Positions 1-8,411 of a DNA stretch of 64,000 bases are shown piece by piece. Under the pieces are notes generated by a model that saw only the letters and a list, made by a program, of their open reading frames with translations, searched no databases and was not told the origin of the DNA. The translations under genes and the position numbers were made by a program. The DNA lies in NCBI GenBank assembly GCA_035458585.1, contig DATHZN010000020.1, forward strand, positions 9,382-73,381, given 5' to 3'. The first letter of the stretch is position 1, and the number at the start of each line of letters is the position of its first letter. This DNA is from Marinobacterium_E sp035458585. GTDB taxonomy: Bacteria; Pseudomonadota; Gammaproteobacteria; Pseudomonadales; Balneatricaceae.

Positions 1-1877
1 TTTACAGGGTTACGCACAACGCGCTGTGCAGCCTTGGCTCGTTCCGGCGTTACTACTGCTCTCATGTCATCGAGCACGCTTAGAAGGTCGTCGGTGATCT
101 CCTCTAAAGTTCTGATTTTTGCATCGGTAGGGGTTGTTTCGTCGCGCAAGATCATCTGAAGAGATGCGACGGGTGTGCGTAACTCATGACCGATCACGGC
201 AAACAGCTCACGTTGACGCTCGGCTGCCAGGCGCATCGCTTCCTGATTTTCACGCAAAGCCGTTACATCCGAGCGCAAATAGACGATCTTTCTGCGCCCC
301 TCCACCTCATAGAATTCTCCAGTCATAATACGAGACCAACGTGGCCTCTCTTCTCCGGGGTAGAGCACGGAAAACTGGATGTCAGAGTGCTCGCTCGTTA
401 AGGCTCGAGTCATAGCCTTGGCGTCGTCCACCGATGTAATCCGCTGAGCGTACTCAGCGATGTTAAACCGTTCACCGGGCCGGAGCCTGGGGTGATAACC
501 TGCCCTTAGGCACGCTTCACCAGATTCCACATCTAGATCAAAGACCGAAGTCTCGCCCGCCTTAAGCGCAAGATCCATATCAAGCAATGTACTTCTGAGC
601 GTCCGCGTCAGCTCCGCTGCATGTTCCGTTGTTCTCTGGAACACACTTGCCCTGTACCAGAGAGCTGCAAAACCCCACAGGAAACAGGCAAACATTAGCA
701 GAAGGCCGATCAACTCCTTGACATCGTGAAGCCTCAATTGAGATAGGTCAAAAGCCTCACTTGCTTGAAACCCGTCGAATAGCAGCAGACCCGCCCCAAG
801 GGTTGCCCCACCCGCGAGCGGCAATACTTTTAATAATGCTGTAACAGAAATAAGAGGTAGCCCCTGCTCCCGTTCTCTGTAACGAAGCAGCACATGGAGA
901 GCGACTGCCAGCATAAAGCCTACCGCAAGCAGGCGGAGGGATAGAGGTAAGAGATCTGCAACCTGAGCGTCACGAGCGAAGATTCCCAGCACCGAGAGCA
1001 AAATAAGACAGAAACTGAGCATCAGCGCATTGAAAGAACCTAACAGACAGAAGAAAAAAAGGCTTGCCAACGGCAGCGCTGTAAGCGGCAAGAGCCCGTT
1101 CTGGAGAACAGAAAAAAAGTAAGCGGTGGTGGTTAAAGCAATTACAGTGCCTTGAAACCAGGGTAAACGATTAAACCCTCGGTGAATTAGATACCAAACC
1201 AATGCGCCAACCGACGCAGTCATGAGCGGCCCAAGGCTTGCAGCGATCAGCTCCGAAAAAACAGCCCTTTCAATGACTAGAATTAAGTTCAGCACTGCCA
1301 ACTGAACACAAATTGACTTCAATGCCCTAGCCTTCGCGGCAGTATCGAAATATTCGCTCTCATAAACAATATTTAAAGGGTGAATCATGATGGCCGAGAA
1401 CAGCAATATACGCAGTTCAAACTCAACAGAGCTGGGGGCCGGACTGACGATAAGTGTCAGTGCAAGTACGACCAGAACTGCATAGGGCGCCAGCAAGCGA
1501 TACTGCCCTCGATAGAGACCAATAACCAACAGGATGAGAACAGGCGTAAAGGTAGCGGTGAGGTAGCCATTGGCGAACACCGTTATGTAAGAGAGCAGAA
1601 GTATCAGTAGGGTAACCGATGCTGTCGATCCTCGGCTCAGTATCCGTGCGCTACTCTGGTATACAAAGCCAAGTGCGACGAAGACCAGTGTTGTGGTCAT
1701 AACCGGGATTGGGCTTGGCTGCATACCAGGCACTCCGGCAGCCGACAACAATAGTGTGAGAAAACCGAACAAGGAGACCAACCACAGGAGCGACACTATG
1801 CTTTCAGTTCCAAGACGGTCTTGCCGGTCGCGAACATCGGAACCGCTGGGCGATATCAGACTTTTAAACAGGCTCAT
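1..1877 (-). CDS. Membrane-bound sensor histidine kinase, N-terminal part (cut by window edge)
   Basis: I translated this frame by eye; it is open from an ATG at 1877 to the left edge, about 625 codons, with no stop. Residues ~25-400 are very hydrophobic with roughly ten or more candidate membrane segments. A PAS-like stretch follows (~430-540) and then the HisKA phosphoacceptor box with core GHELRTPVA near the cut. ATP-binding and any receiver domains would lie outside the window. An AGGA sits upstream of the ATG. The HisKA segment and the following DDMRAVVTPERA closely resemble those of the kinase at 35065-37185, so the two are probably paralogues in their kinase core while their sensor parts differ. 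The signal sensed is unknown. Confidence 0.85.
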   Translation of the reverse strand, partial: MSLFKSLISPSGSDVRDRQDRLGTESIVSLLWLVSLFGFLTLLLSAAGVPGMQPSPIPVMTTTLVFVALGFVYQSSARILSRGSTASVTLLILLLSYITVFANGYLTATFTPVLILLVIGLYRGQYRLLAPYAVLVVLALTLIVSPAPSSVEFELRILLFSAIMIHPLNIVYESEYFDTAAKARALKSICVQLAVLNLILVIERAVFSELIAASLGPLMTASVGALVWYLIHRGFNRLPWFQGTVIALTTTAYFFSVLQNGLLPLTALPLASLFFFCLLGSFNALMLSFCLILLSVLGIFARDAQVADLLPLSLRLLAVGFMLAVALHVLLRYREREQGLPLISVTALLKVLPLAGGATLGAGLLLFDGFQASEAFDLSQLRLHDVKELIGLLLMFACFLWGFAALWYRASVFQRTTEHAAELTRTLRSTLLDMDLALKAGETSVFDLDVESGEACLRAGYHPRLRPGERFNIAEYAQRITSVDDAKAMTRALTSEHSDIQFSVLYPGEERPRWSRIMTGEFYEVEGRRKIVYLRSDVTALRENQEAMRLAAERQRELFAVIGHELRTPVASLQMILRDETTPTDAKIRTLEEITDDLLSVLDDMRAVVTPERAKAAQRVVRNPV

Positions 1878-2319
1878 CAAGTATGTCCTATCCTGCGCCA
1901 GGCTCGATTGTCACTCACTTTTAAAACCCTCAAAAATCCTGCCAGATTGCACTTTGTGTTTAGTTGAGGGGGCGCCACCATAAATAACGAACCCACATCG
2001 CAGTATAGACAAGAAAAGAGAGCCCCCATTGGACTTAGCCCATGAAATTTCACACATTTCTAGTAGAGAGGCGTAGCTCTTGAGCTCCAGACGAGTCGTC
2101 CATGTTGCTGATTATATAGGCTGACTGGTGGTTTATCTGATCAACCGAAAAGCAGTTCAATTGGGTGCTCGATGGGGGTTAACTTATCGAGATTGACGGA
2201 TCAGAATGAGAGATGACACTCTAACTTCGACGGGGAGCCAGAGTGCTCCCCATCGGCTGAGTGCAGTTCAGTTATGATTTGACTCTCAGCTAAAGAGCCT
2301 GACTCGATTCTGAACAGAC
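1878..2319. other. Intergenic region, no gene recognised
   Basis: About 440 bp between the truncated kinase and the TrpB2-like gene, both leftward. No coding-like frame was seen. It must hold the kinase promoter and the 3' end of the upstream gene. The only clear structure is the hairpin at 2232-2251. Confidence 0.6.
2232..2251 (-). terminator. Hairpin downstream of the TrpB2-like gene
   Basis: Perfect 7-bp stem GGGGAGC/GCTCCCC with a 6-nt loop, about 70 bp past the stop codon of the leftward gene. There is no U-tract, so an intrinsic terminator is only possible; it could instead be a 3'-end stabilising stem. The same stem occurs at 5394-5412. Confidence 0.45.
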
Positions 2320-3681
2320 TCAGATCTGCGGTACAGTCTCCATCGATCGATCAATAATGGACTGCTCAAGATCGGCATCCACCATTTCACCTCTGAGAAA
2401 ATTCTCGTAGGCCGCAAGGTCGAGGTGTCCGTGCCCACAGAGTGCGGTGAGAATGACTCTCTCCTCGCCTGACGCCTTGCAGGCCAAAGCTTCACGGATG
2501 GCAGCTGCAATAGCGTGGGTGGGTTCTGGTGCGGGAACAATGCCCTCGGTACGAGCAAATTTAATCGCTCCCTCGAAGCACTCCAGTTGTGGGATATTGA
2601 TCGCTTCAACCATACCCAGTTCATATAGATGAGATACCAAGGGTGCCATGCCGTGATAGCGCAGACCTCCGGCATGTATCGGTTCTGGAATAAAATCATG
2701 ACCCAGCGTATGCATCTTCATCAGCGGTGTCATGCCGGCAGTATCGCCAAAGTCATAACGAAACTCACCCCGCGTCAGAGTGGGGCAAGCTGAGGGCTCG
2801 ACACAGCGGATAACCGGGTTCATCTTGCCCGCCATCTTTTCACGCAGGAACGGAAAAGCAAGACCGCCAAAGTTCGAGCCACCGCCAGTACAACCGACTA
2901 ACACATCGGGTGTCTCACCTACTTTGGCAAGCTGCAACAACGCCTCCTCTCCTATGATGGTCTGATGCATCAATACGTGGTTTAAGACGGAGCCCAATGC
3001 ATAGCGGGCTTCAGGGTTTGCCGCAGCCTCACCTACGGCCTCGGAGATAGCGATTCCCAGAGAGCCTGGATGATTGGGATTCTCTGCTAATAGCTTGCGC
3101 CCATACTCGGTGCGATCAGATGGACTTGGGTGCAGAATACCACCATAAATCTCCATCATGGTCTTGCGATAAGGCTTAGAACGATATGATGCCGCCACCT
3201 GCCAGATCTCGCACTCCATACCAAATTGGGCGCAAGCGAAAGCGAGCGACGTACCCCATTGCCCCGCACCCGTCTCAGTGGTCAGTTTCTTTATCCCCTC
3301 TTTGTAGTTGTAGTAAGCCTGTGGAACTGCAGTGTTGGGCTTGTGTGAACCGGCAGGGCTAACACCTTCATATTTGTAATAGATACGAGCCGGAGTATCG
3401 AGGAGCTTTTCGAGTCGACGTGCCCGGAACAGGGGCGATGGACGCCAGAGTTTATAGACATCAAGCACTTCACCCGGAATATCGATAAATCGCTCCTGAC
3501 TCATCTCTTGCTGAATCAGGGCCATCGGAAAAAGTGGTGCAAAATCGTCTGCTGTCGCCGGTTGCAAGGTGCCCGGATGCAGAGGGGGCGCCATAGGTAC
3601 AGGTAGATCCGGCAGTATGTTGTACCACTGAGTTGGCATCTCATCTTCGGTTAAAAGGATTTTATTATTGTTATTAAACAT
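2320..3681 (-). CDS. trpB2: TrpB2-type tryptophan synthase beta-like PLP enzyme
   Basis: 453 aa, the size of the TrpB2 subfamily, which is longer than ordinary TrpB. PLP-binding lysine is K114 in GSHKPNTA, and the cofactor phosphate loop is visible as CTGGGSNFGG around residue 270. Family knowledge: fold-type II PLP enzymes that join indole and serine to give tryptophan, usually working without TrpA. No trpA, trpF or other trp gene is adjacent, so it stands alone here and may act as an indole-salvage enzyme (inference). The ATG at 3681 has GAGG five bases upstream. Family assignment is firm; the physiological role is not. Confidence 0.9.
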   Translation of the reverse strand: MFNNNNKILLTEDEMPTQWYNILPDLPVPMAPPLHPGTLQPATADDFAPLFPMALIQQEMSQERFIDIPGEVLDVYKLWRPSPLFRARRLEKLLDTPARIYYKYEGVSPAGSHKPNTAVPQAYYNYKEGIKKLTTETGAGQWGTSLAFACAQFGMECEIWQVAASYRSKPYRKTMMEIYGGILHPSPSDRTEYGRKLLAENPNHPGSLGIAISEAVGEAAANPEARYALGSVLNHVLMHQTIIGEEALLQLAKVGETPDVLVGCTGGGSNFGGLAFPFLREKMAGKMNPVIRCVEPSACPTLTRGEFRYDFGDTAGMTPLMKMHTLGHDFIPEPIHAGGLRYHGMAPLVSHLYELGMVEAINIPQLECFEGAIKFARTEGIVPAPEPTHAIAAAIREALACKASGEERVILTALCGHGHLDLAAYENFLRGEMVDADLEQSIIDRSMETVPQI

Positions 3682-3797
3682 AACACCTCACATGCAATTG
3701 ATTCGTTAAGTTAGTCCCTCAAGATTAAACAAATTCTGGGGCACTGTTCAAATATTGTCCGGCGTTATTGTTCTGCCCCCCAAGACACCCCATTCAG

Positions 3798-3962
3798 ATG
3801 ATCGTTCATACGGCAGAAGTTCAATCACAACCCATCTACTGTGGGTCAGACCACTCAATGGCTGTGAGAGTATTGAATGTTGCGTCTGCTAATCCAATTG
3901 AACGGCTGGGGAAAATCGAAATGTTGGATAGGCTGGTTGAACTGAACTTCTCTGCGCAGTGA
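3798..3962 (+). CDS. Possible small protein, 54 aa
   Basis: An open frame from an ATG at 3798 lies in the gap between two leftward genes. Composition is ordinary and partly helical (ending near KIEMLDRLVELNFSAQ), with no membrane segment and no recognised family. There is no good Shine-Dalgarno before the ATG. It could be chance; it is listed because the gap otherwise holds no gene. Confidence 0.25.
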   Translation: MIVHTAEVQSQPIYCGSDHSMAVRVLNVASANPIERLGKIEMLDRLVELNFSAQ

Positions 3963-3974
3963 TCGGTCTGTGAT

Positions 3975-5222
3975 TTAGCGATTCTGAGGTTTTTTTGCTT
4001 GCGTCGAGGCTGATAGATGTTGTTCGAGCTCTTCAAGCGAAAGAGGTTTTCCAAGGAAAAATCCCTGACCAAAACTGACACCCAGTTGTTTCAGGGTTTC
4101 AAGTTCCTCTTGTGTTTCAATCCCCTCCGCTACGACCTTTGCTCCGGTTGATCTTGCAAAGGTAACCAGGGCCGAGGCAAGCGCGGACCTCGCCAGATCC
4201 CGATCAATTCCGCTAATTAGCGCTCTATCTAGCTTTATTACGTCGGGCTTGAGTTGCAGTATATGTTGAAAACTCGCGAATCCAGAACCCGCGTCATCGA
4301 CTGCAATTTTGATGGCGTCTGCACGCAGGGCTCCGAGCCCTTGGGCAAAACGCGAGTAATCATCTATTCGTTCGTGCTCAGTCACCTCTATGAGCAGTTC
4401 GGATTCGGCGCTGGCAAACATAGAGCTGAGATCTGCGCCTCGTATGATCGTTTCAGGTGACAGGTTGATCGAGAGATAACACTCGGCGCCCAAATCTGAA
4501 AATGGCTCGAGCGCCGCTTTTGCGGTCGCTGTCTCGAGCTCGTAGGCCAAACCTGACCGAGTTGCTAGGTTAAACCAGGCTTCGGTGGTCAACTCGTCGT
4601 GATCAACAAATCGAGTGAGCGCCTCAACACCTACAATCGAGTGGTTGGATAGGTCAAAAATGGGCTGATAAACGATGGTATACAGGCGTTTTTGGATAAT
4701 ATCTTCGATCAGTCGCTTTGACGCTAGGCGTTGGCGGTCTTGAGTAATCGAGTCTTTAAGCATGGAAAAAGCCAAGTCGGCAAACCCCTTGAGCGTCATC
4801 AAATCCTTGGATGTCATGGCGTAATCTGGTTTGCGACTAAAACAGCAAAATGTCCCGAAAATCGAGCCATCCTCCATAATCAGAGGAACACTCAGGTGAG
4901 CCCCAACGGGTATACTCTGGGTCGCGGGGAGTTGGTTCGCCTCGTCTAAATCACGTGCATTACATATGATTTGGGGTAATCTTCCATCCACTATTCGCTG
5001 GCAGTAAGAGGACTCGAGCGGATCAGATGCCTCCTCTTGCAGCAAATTATCGAGGTCATCGTTATTCTCAACTAAGCGAAATATTCGCCGGCCATCCCTA
5101 AATTCCGAGATGAAGGCGAACTCCATATCGAGTGATAAACGAGCAGAATGAAGAATCTGTTGCAGAAGTGGCTTGAGAGAGAGATCAAAGGAGTTGAGCT
5201 CTTTATCTGAGATACTTTTCAT
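3975..5222 (-). CDS. GAF-EAL cyclic-di-GMP phosphodiesterase
   Basis: 415 aa. An N-terminal GAF domain (~20-160, with the typical HLSVPLIMEDGSIFGTFCCFSR core) is followed by an EAL domain (~175-405). The EAL signature is present as EALTRF, together with the NLSPE asparagine, the EVTEHE glutamate, KLDRALI lysine/aspartate and VAEGIET, so it is probably an active c-di-GMP hydrolase. Loop 6 reads DDAGSG rather than the usual DDFGTG. A longer frame begins at 5330, but the ATG at 5222 has AAGG seven bases upstream and starts just before the GAF domain. There is no membrane segment, so it should be cytoplasmic, with the GAF domain as probable ligand sensor. Confidence 0.88.
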   Translation of the reverse strand: MKSISDKELNSFDLSLKPLLQQILHSARLSLDMEFAFISEFRDGRRIFRLVENNDDLDNLLQEEASDPLESSYCQRIVDGRLPQIICNARDLDEANQLPATQSIPVGAHLSVPLIMEDGSIFGTFCCFSRKPDYAMTSKDLMTLKGFADLAFSMLKDSITQDRQRLASKRLIEDIIQKRLYTIVYQPIFDLSNHSIVGVEALTRFVDHDELTTEAWFNLATRSGLAYELETATAKAALEPFSDLGAECYLSINLSPETIIRGADLSSMFASAESELLIEVTEHERIDDYSRFAQGLGALRADAIKIAVDDAGSGFASFQHILQLKPDVIKLDRALISGIDRDLARSALASALVTFARSTGAKVVAEGIETQEELETLKQLGVSFGQGFFLGKPLSLEELEQHLSASTQAKKPQNR

Positions 5223-5393
5223 AACACAGCCTTGTGAAAAGTGGGTCACATCTTGTAGAGGACGAATATTGAAAATAGTAGCACTCATTTCAATACGGCG
5301 TTCCATGGGTTCAACCTGAAGATGCACCACATCAAGAAAATGTCGAAAACACTGCTACCCCTGATAACAGGATTCACACCCAGATGTGAGCAA

Positions 5394-5412
5394 GGGGAGC
5401 AAAAAGCTCCCC
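5394..5412. repeat. GGGGAGC/GCTCCCC hairpin
   Basis: Perfect 7-bp inverted repeat with an AAAAA loop (TTTTT on the minus strand), between htpG and the GAF-EAL gene. The stem is identical to that at 2232-2251. Likely an RNA hairpin at the end of a transcript. Confidence 0.5.
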
Positions 5413-5497
5413 CTGGTTACCTAAAAATCTCAGAGTCATAACCGCTCGCGGTATGAAGATGGCGCAATTGCCGCTGGCCAGATGGCTTGACGCCGAG

Positions 5498-5519
5498 GCG
5501 CGAGGAGAACTCCTCGCGC
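5498..5519 (-). terminator. Strong inverted repeat just past htpG
   Basis: A 10-bp perfect stem, GCGCGAGGAG and its complement separated by AA, starts 19 bp beyond the htpG stop on the minus strand. No U-tract follows. It may end or protect the htpG transcript. Confidence 0.5.
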
Positions 5520-5537
5520 GGTACTCAGCCGGTCTTT

Positions 5538-7469
5538 TTAGGCACTGAGCTCTAGCAACAGCTTATTCATTCGACCGATGTAGGCGGCTGGGTCTTCCAG
5601 CTGCCCGCCAGCAGCCAACTGCGCTTGATCGTGCAGGATCAAAGCCAGGTCTGCAAAGCGATCTTCATCAACCTCCTGATCCAGCTTGGCAATGAGCGGA
5701 TGCTCAGCGTTAAACTCAAATACCGGCTTAGAGTCAGGGACCGCCTGGCCCGCAGCTTCCATGATACGGCGCATCTGCAGACCCATGTCATAGTCGCCCA
5801 GAACCAGACAGGCTGGCGAATCGGTCAGACGCTGGCTGACGCGCACCGACTCTACGTGTGATTCCAACACTTTACCAAGCCGCTCGATCAGACTCTCATA
5901 AGCTTTGCTCTTCTCTTCGAGTTCAGCTTTCTGCTCATCACTCTCCTCTTTGTCGAGCTTGAGCTCGCCTTTGGTAACGTCCTGGAAGGACTTACCGTCG
6001 AAGTCGAAGATATGACTCATCATCCACTCATCGATCCGATCAGTGAGCAACAGAACCTCGATTCCTTTTTTACGGAAGATCTCTAGGTGCGGGCTGTTCT
6101 TCGCCGCATTGTAGGAGTCAGCCACAAGGTAGTAGATCTTGTCCTGACCCTCTTGCATCCGCGCGATGTAATCTTCAAGAGAGACCGATTCGTCACTATT
6201 ACCCGCCTGAGTAGAAGCGAAACGCATAAGTTTGAGAATACGCTCGCGGTTAGCGTAATCCTCAGCTGGCCCCTCTTTGAGCACCTGACCAAACTCTTTC
6301 CAGAACGCCTTGTACGCTTCAGGATCCTTTTTGCCAAACTTCTCAATCATATCCAGCGACCGCTTAGTCAGAGCGGACTTGAGCTTATCGACAGTCGGAT
6401 CCTTCTGCAGAATCTCACGGGAGACGTTCAGAGACAGATTTCGCGAATCGACGACACCTTTAATAAAGCGCAGATAGAGCGGCAGGAACTGGTCTGCCTG
6501 ATCCATAATAAATACACGCTGCACATAAAGTTTCAGACCTTTCGGAGCCTCTCGATTCCATAAGTCATAGGGAGCTTTAGATGGCAGGTAGAGCAGGCTG
6601 GTGTACTCGAGATTACCCTCAACGCGGTTGTGTGCCCAGGTAATCGGCTCCTGAAAGTCGTGAGAGACGTGCTGATAGAAGCCTTTGTAATCCTCATCAC
6701 TCAACTCTGCTTTGTTGCGCGTCCAGAGTGCTGTTGCTGAGTTCACGTTCTCCAGCTCTGGCTCTCTCTTCTCGTCAGATGCCTCTTCTGTATCTGAGTC
6801 ACTAGCCATCTCCTCTTTCAACATCTGCACTGGCAGCGCGATGTGGTCGGAGTATTTTTTCACCAATGAGCGAAGGCGCCAGCCGTTGGCGAACTCAACA
6901 GCGTCATCTTTCAGACTGAGTACAATTCGCGTGCCGCGCTCCGCTTTGTCAATCTGCGCCAGCGTAAACTCACCTTCACCTGCAGAAGACCAGTGAACGC
7001 CCTCAGCCGCAGGCAGGCCAGCACGACGTGTGTAGACATCAACTTTTGACGCAACGATGAAAGCTGAGTAGAAGCCAACACCGAACTGACCAATTAGCTG
7101 GCTGTCTTTCGCAGCGTCACCCGAAAGGTTAGACAGGAAGTTAGCTGTGCCCGACTTGGCAATCGTACCCAGATGAGCAATCACGTCTTCACGCGACATT
7201 CCGATGCCGTTATCGTCGATGGTGATGGTTTTTGCTTCCTCATCAAAACTGACCTGAATGCGCAGATCACCGTCATTCTCATAGAGGTCAGCGTTTGATA
7301 GCGCCTCAAATCGCAACTTCTCAGCAGCATCGGATGCGTTGGAGATCAGCTCACGCAGAAAGATCTCCTTATTCGAGTAGAGCGAGTGAATCATCAGCTG
7401 CAGTAGCTGCTTCACTTCTGTCTGGAAGCCTAGAGTTTCGGTGTTCTGGGTCTCTGTAGCAGTACTCAT
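5538..7469 (-). CDS. htpG: Hsp90-family chaperone HtpG
   Basis: 643 aa, normal for bacterial HtpG. The N-terminal GHKL ATPase is evident: helix NKEIFLRELISNASDAAEKLR, DDNGIGM, the lid GTIAKSGT and GQFGVGFYSAF. The middle domain carries SREILQKD, and the C-terminal dimerisation domain ends without the eukaryotic MEEVD tail. Family role: ATP-driven client folding and maturation in the cytoplasm, heat-inducible. A near-perfect sigma-32 promoter at 7517-7544 supports heat-shock control. The start at 7469 has AGG nine bases upstream. Confidence 0.98.
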   Translation of the reverse strand: MSTATETQNTETLGFQTEVKQLLQLMIHSLYSNKEIFLRELISNASDAAEKLRFEALSNADLYENDGDLRIQVSFDEEAKTITIDDNGIGMSREDVIAHLGTIAKSGTANFLSNLSGDAAKDSQLIGQFGVGFYSAFIVASKVDVYTRRAGLPAAEGVHWSSAGEGEFTLAQIDKAERGTRIVLSLKDDAVEFANGWRLRSLVKKYSDHIALPVQMLKEEMASDSDTEEASDEKREPELENVNSATALWTRNKAELSDEDYKGFYQHVSHDFQEPITWAHNRVEGNLEYTSLLYLPSKAPYDLWNREAPKGLKLYVQRVFIMDQADQFLPLYLRFIKGVVDSRNLSLNVSREILQKDPTVDKLKSALTKRSLDMIEKFGKKDPEAYKAFWKEFGQVLKEGPAEDYANRERILKLMRFASTQAGNSDESVSLEDYIARMQEGQDKIYYLVADSYNAAKNSPHLEIFRKKGIEVLLLTDRIDEWMMSHIFDFDGKSFQDVTKGELKLDKEESDEQKAELEEKSKAYESLIERLGKVLESHVESVRVSQRLTDSPACLVLGDYDMGLQMRRIMEAAGQAVPDSKPVFEFNAEHPLIAKLDQEVDEDRFADLALILHDQAQLAAGGQLEDPAAYIGRMNKLLLELSA

Positions 7470-7516
7470 AATGTCGAACCTGAATTTCCTTTAAAACAGT
7501 GAATAACCTTTCACTG

Positions 7517-7544
7517 ATATGGGGTGTTCAGATTCGATTTCAAG
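7517..7544 (-). promoter_or_regulatory. Sigma-32 heat-shock promoter of htpG
   Basis: Reading the minus strand, CTTGAAA is followed after 13 bp by CCCCATAT, which matches the known sigma-32 consensus. The -10 element ends about 47 bp before the htpG ATG. The -35 element contains the TGA stop of the upstream DUF599 gene. Confidence 0.88.
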
Positions 7545-8259
7545 AGCCTGGTTTAATTTCCTCCGTATGGCCCAGTGTCCTGAGCGTTGAGGAGGTAAAT
7601 TCACGACGGTAGAGAATCCACACAACAATCAGAGTGACGACCATAAACAGAACCGAATGAATCAGCCAAACCAACATCGCGATCGCAAAGTAGTAGGATC
7701 TCAACCCGGTATTGAAGTTATTCGCCGCCATGGAGGCCATCTTTGCAATGCGATTGGCGTGGGCGTCGATCTCTCGTACCCGTTCAACTGTCAGTAGGGG
7801 CGCGCCCCCAATCATCACCGAGACGAACCCGTACTGGCGCAAACTCCAGGTGAATTTAAAGAAGGCAAAAACAAATAGCACCATCATGGACATTATTCTG
7901 ATGTCCCACTGCAGTGGCGAGAGTATCTCAGCGCCCGGTACCGAGGCGAGAAGCCCCATAGCGGTCTCGCCTCGGGTTATCAGCGTCATCAAACCCGCCA
8001 GAATCAGCATAGTTGTGCTGGCAAAAAAGGTGACGCCGCGCTCTAAATTTGCAACGGTTGTGGTATCGGAGACACGCACATCGCGCAACAGCATCTCTCT
8101 CATCCATTCAGTTCGATAGAGATGCATCACACTGGCAAGACAGGGCGTTGTGTAACTCGCTTTGCGGGCGTAGGTTGCGTAACCTTTGAAACAGATCACA
8201 AACCATATTAGCGCCAACAGATCGACACTTAGCAGTTGATAGTAACCGGATAGATCCAT
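7540..8259 (-). CDS. DUF599 family membrane protein
   Basis: 239 aa with about four hydrophobic segments (~8-26, ~75-93, ~118-135, ~195-225). The order and the motif FKGYATYARK near residue 24 match the DUF599 family as I know it. Function is unknown for the family. It is an inner-membrane protein. It lies directly upstream of htpG on the same strand, but htpG has its own promoter overlapping this gene's stop codon, so co-transcription need not matter. Start ATG at 8259 follows AGGGG at a six-base spacing. Confidence 0.8.
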   Translation of the reverse strand: MDLSGYYQLLSVDLLALIWFVICFKGYATYARKASYTTPCLASVMHLYRTEWMREMLLRDVRVSDTTTVANLERGVTFFASTTMLILAGLMTLITRGETAMGLLASVPGAEILSPLQWDIRIMSMMVLFVFAFFKFTWSLRQYGFVSVMIGGAPLLTVERVREIDAHANRIAKMASMAANNFNTGLRSYYFAIAMLVWLIHSVLFMVVTLIVVWILYRREFTSSTLRTLGHTEEIKPGS

Positions 8260-8411
8260 GCTTAGCCCCTGATATTATTGCGCTTTTACTCAGTATCACG
8301 TGTTAAATTCCGAGATACAACCCCTGACGGCGCGCCGCAAGGCGCGGCGCAAAGTGAAATCTCTCCAGAGCATATTGAACCGCCAACCGCTCTGAGTTTG
8401 GCTGCTCAGAG

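Noticed and set aside
6087..6563. Antisense frame of 158 codons inside htpG.
   Set aside because: Shadow of a highly conserved gene.
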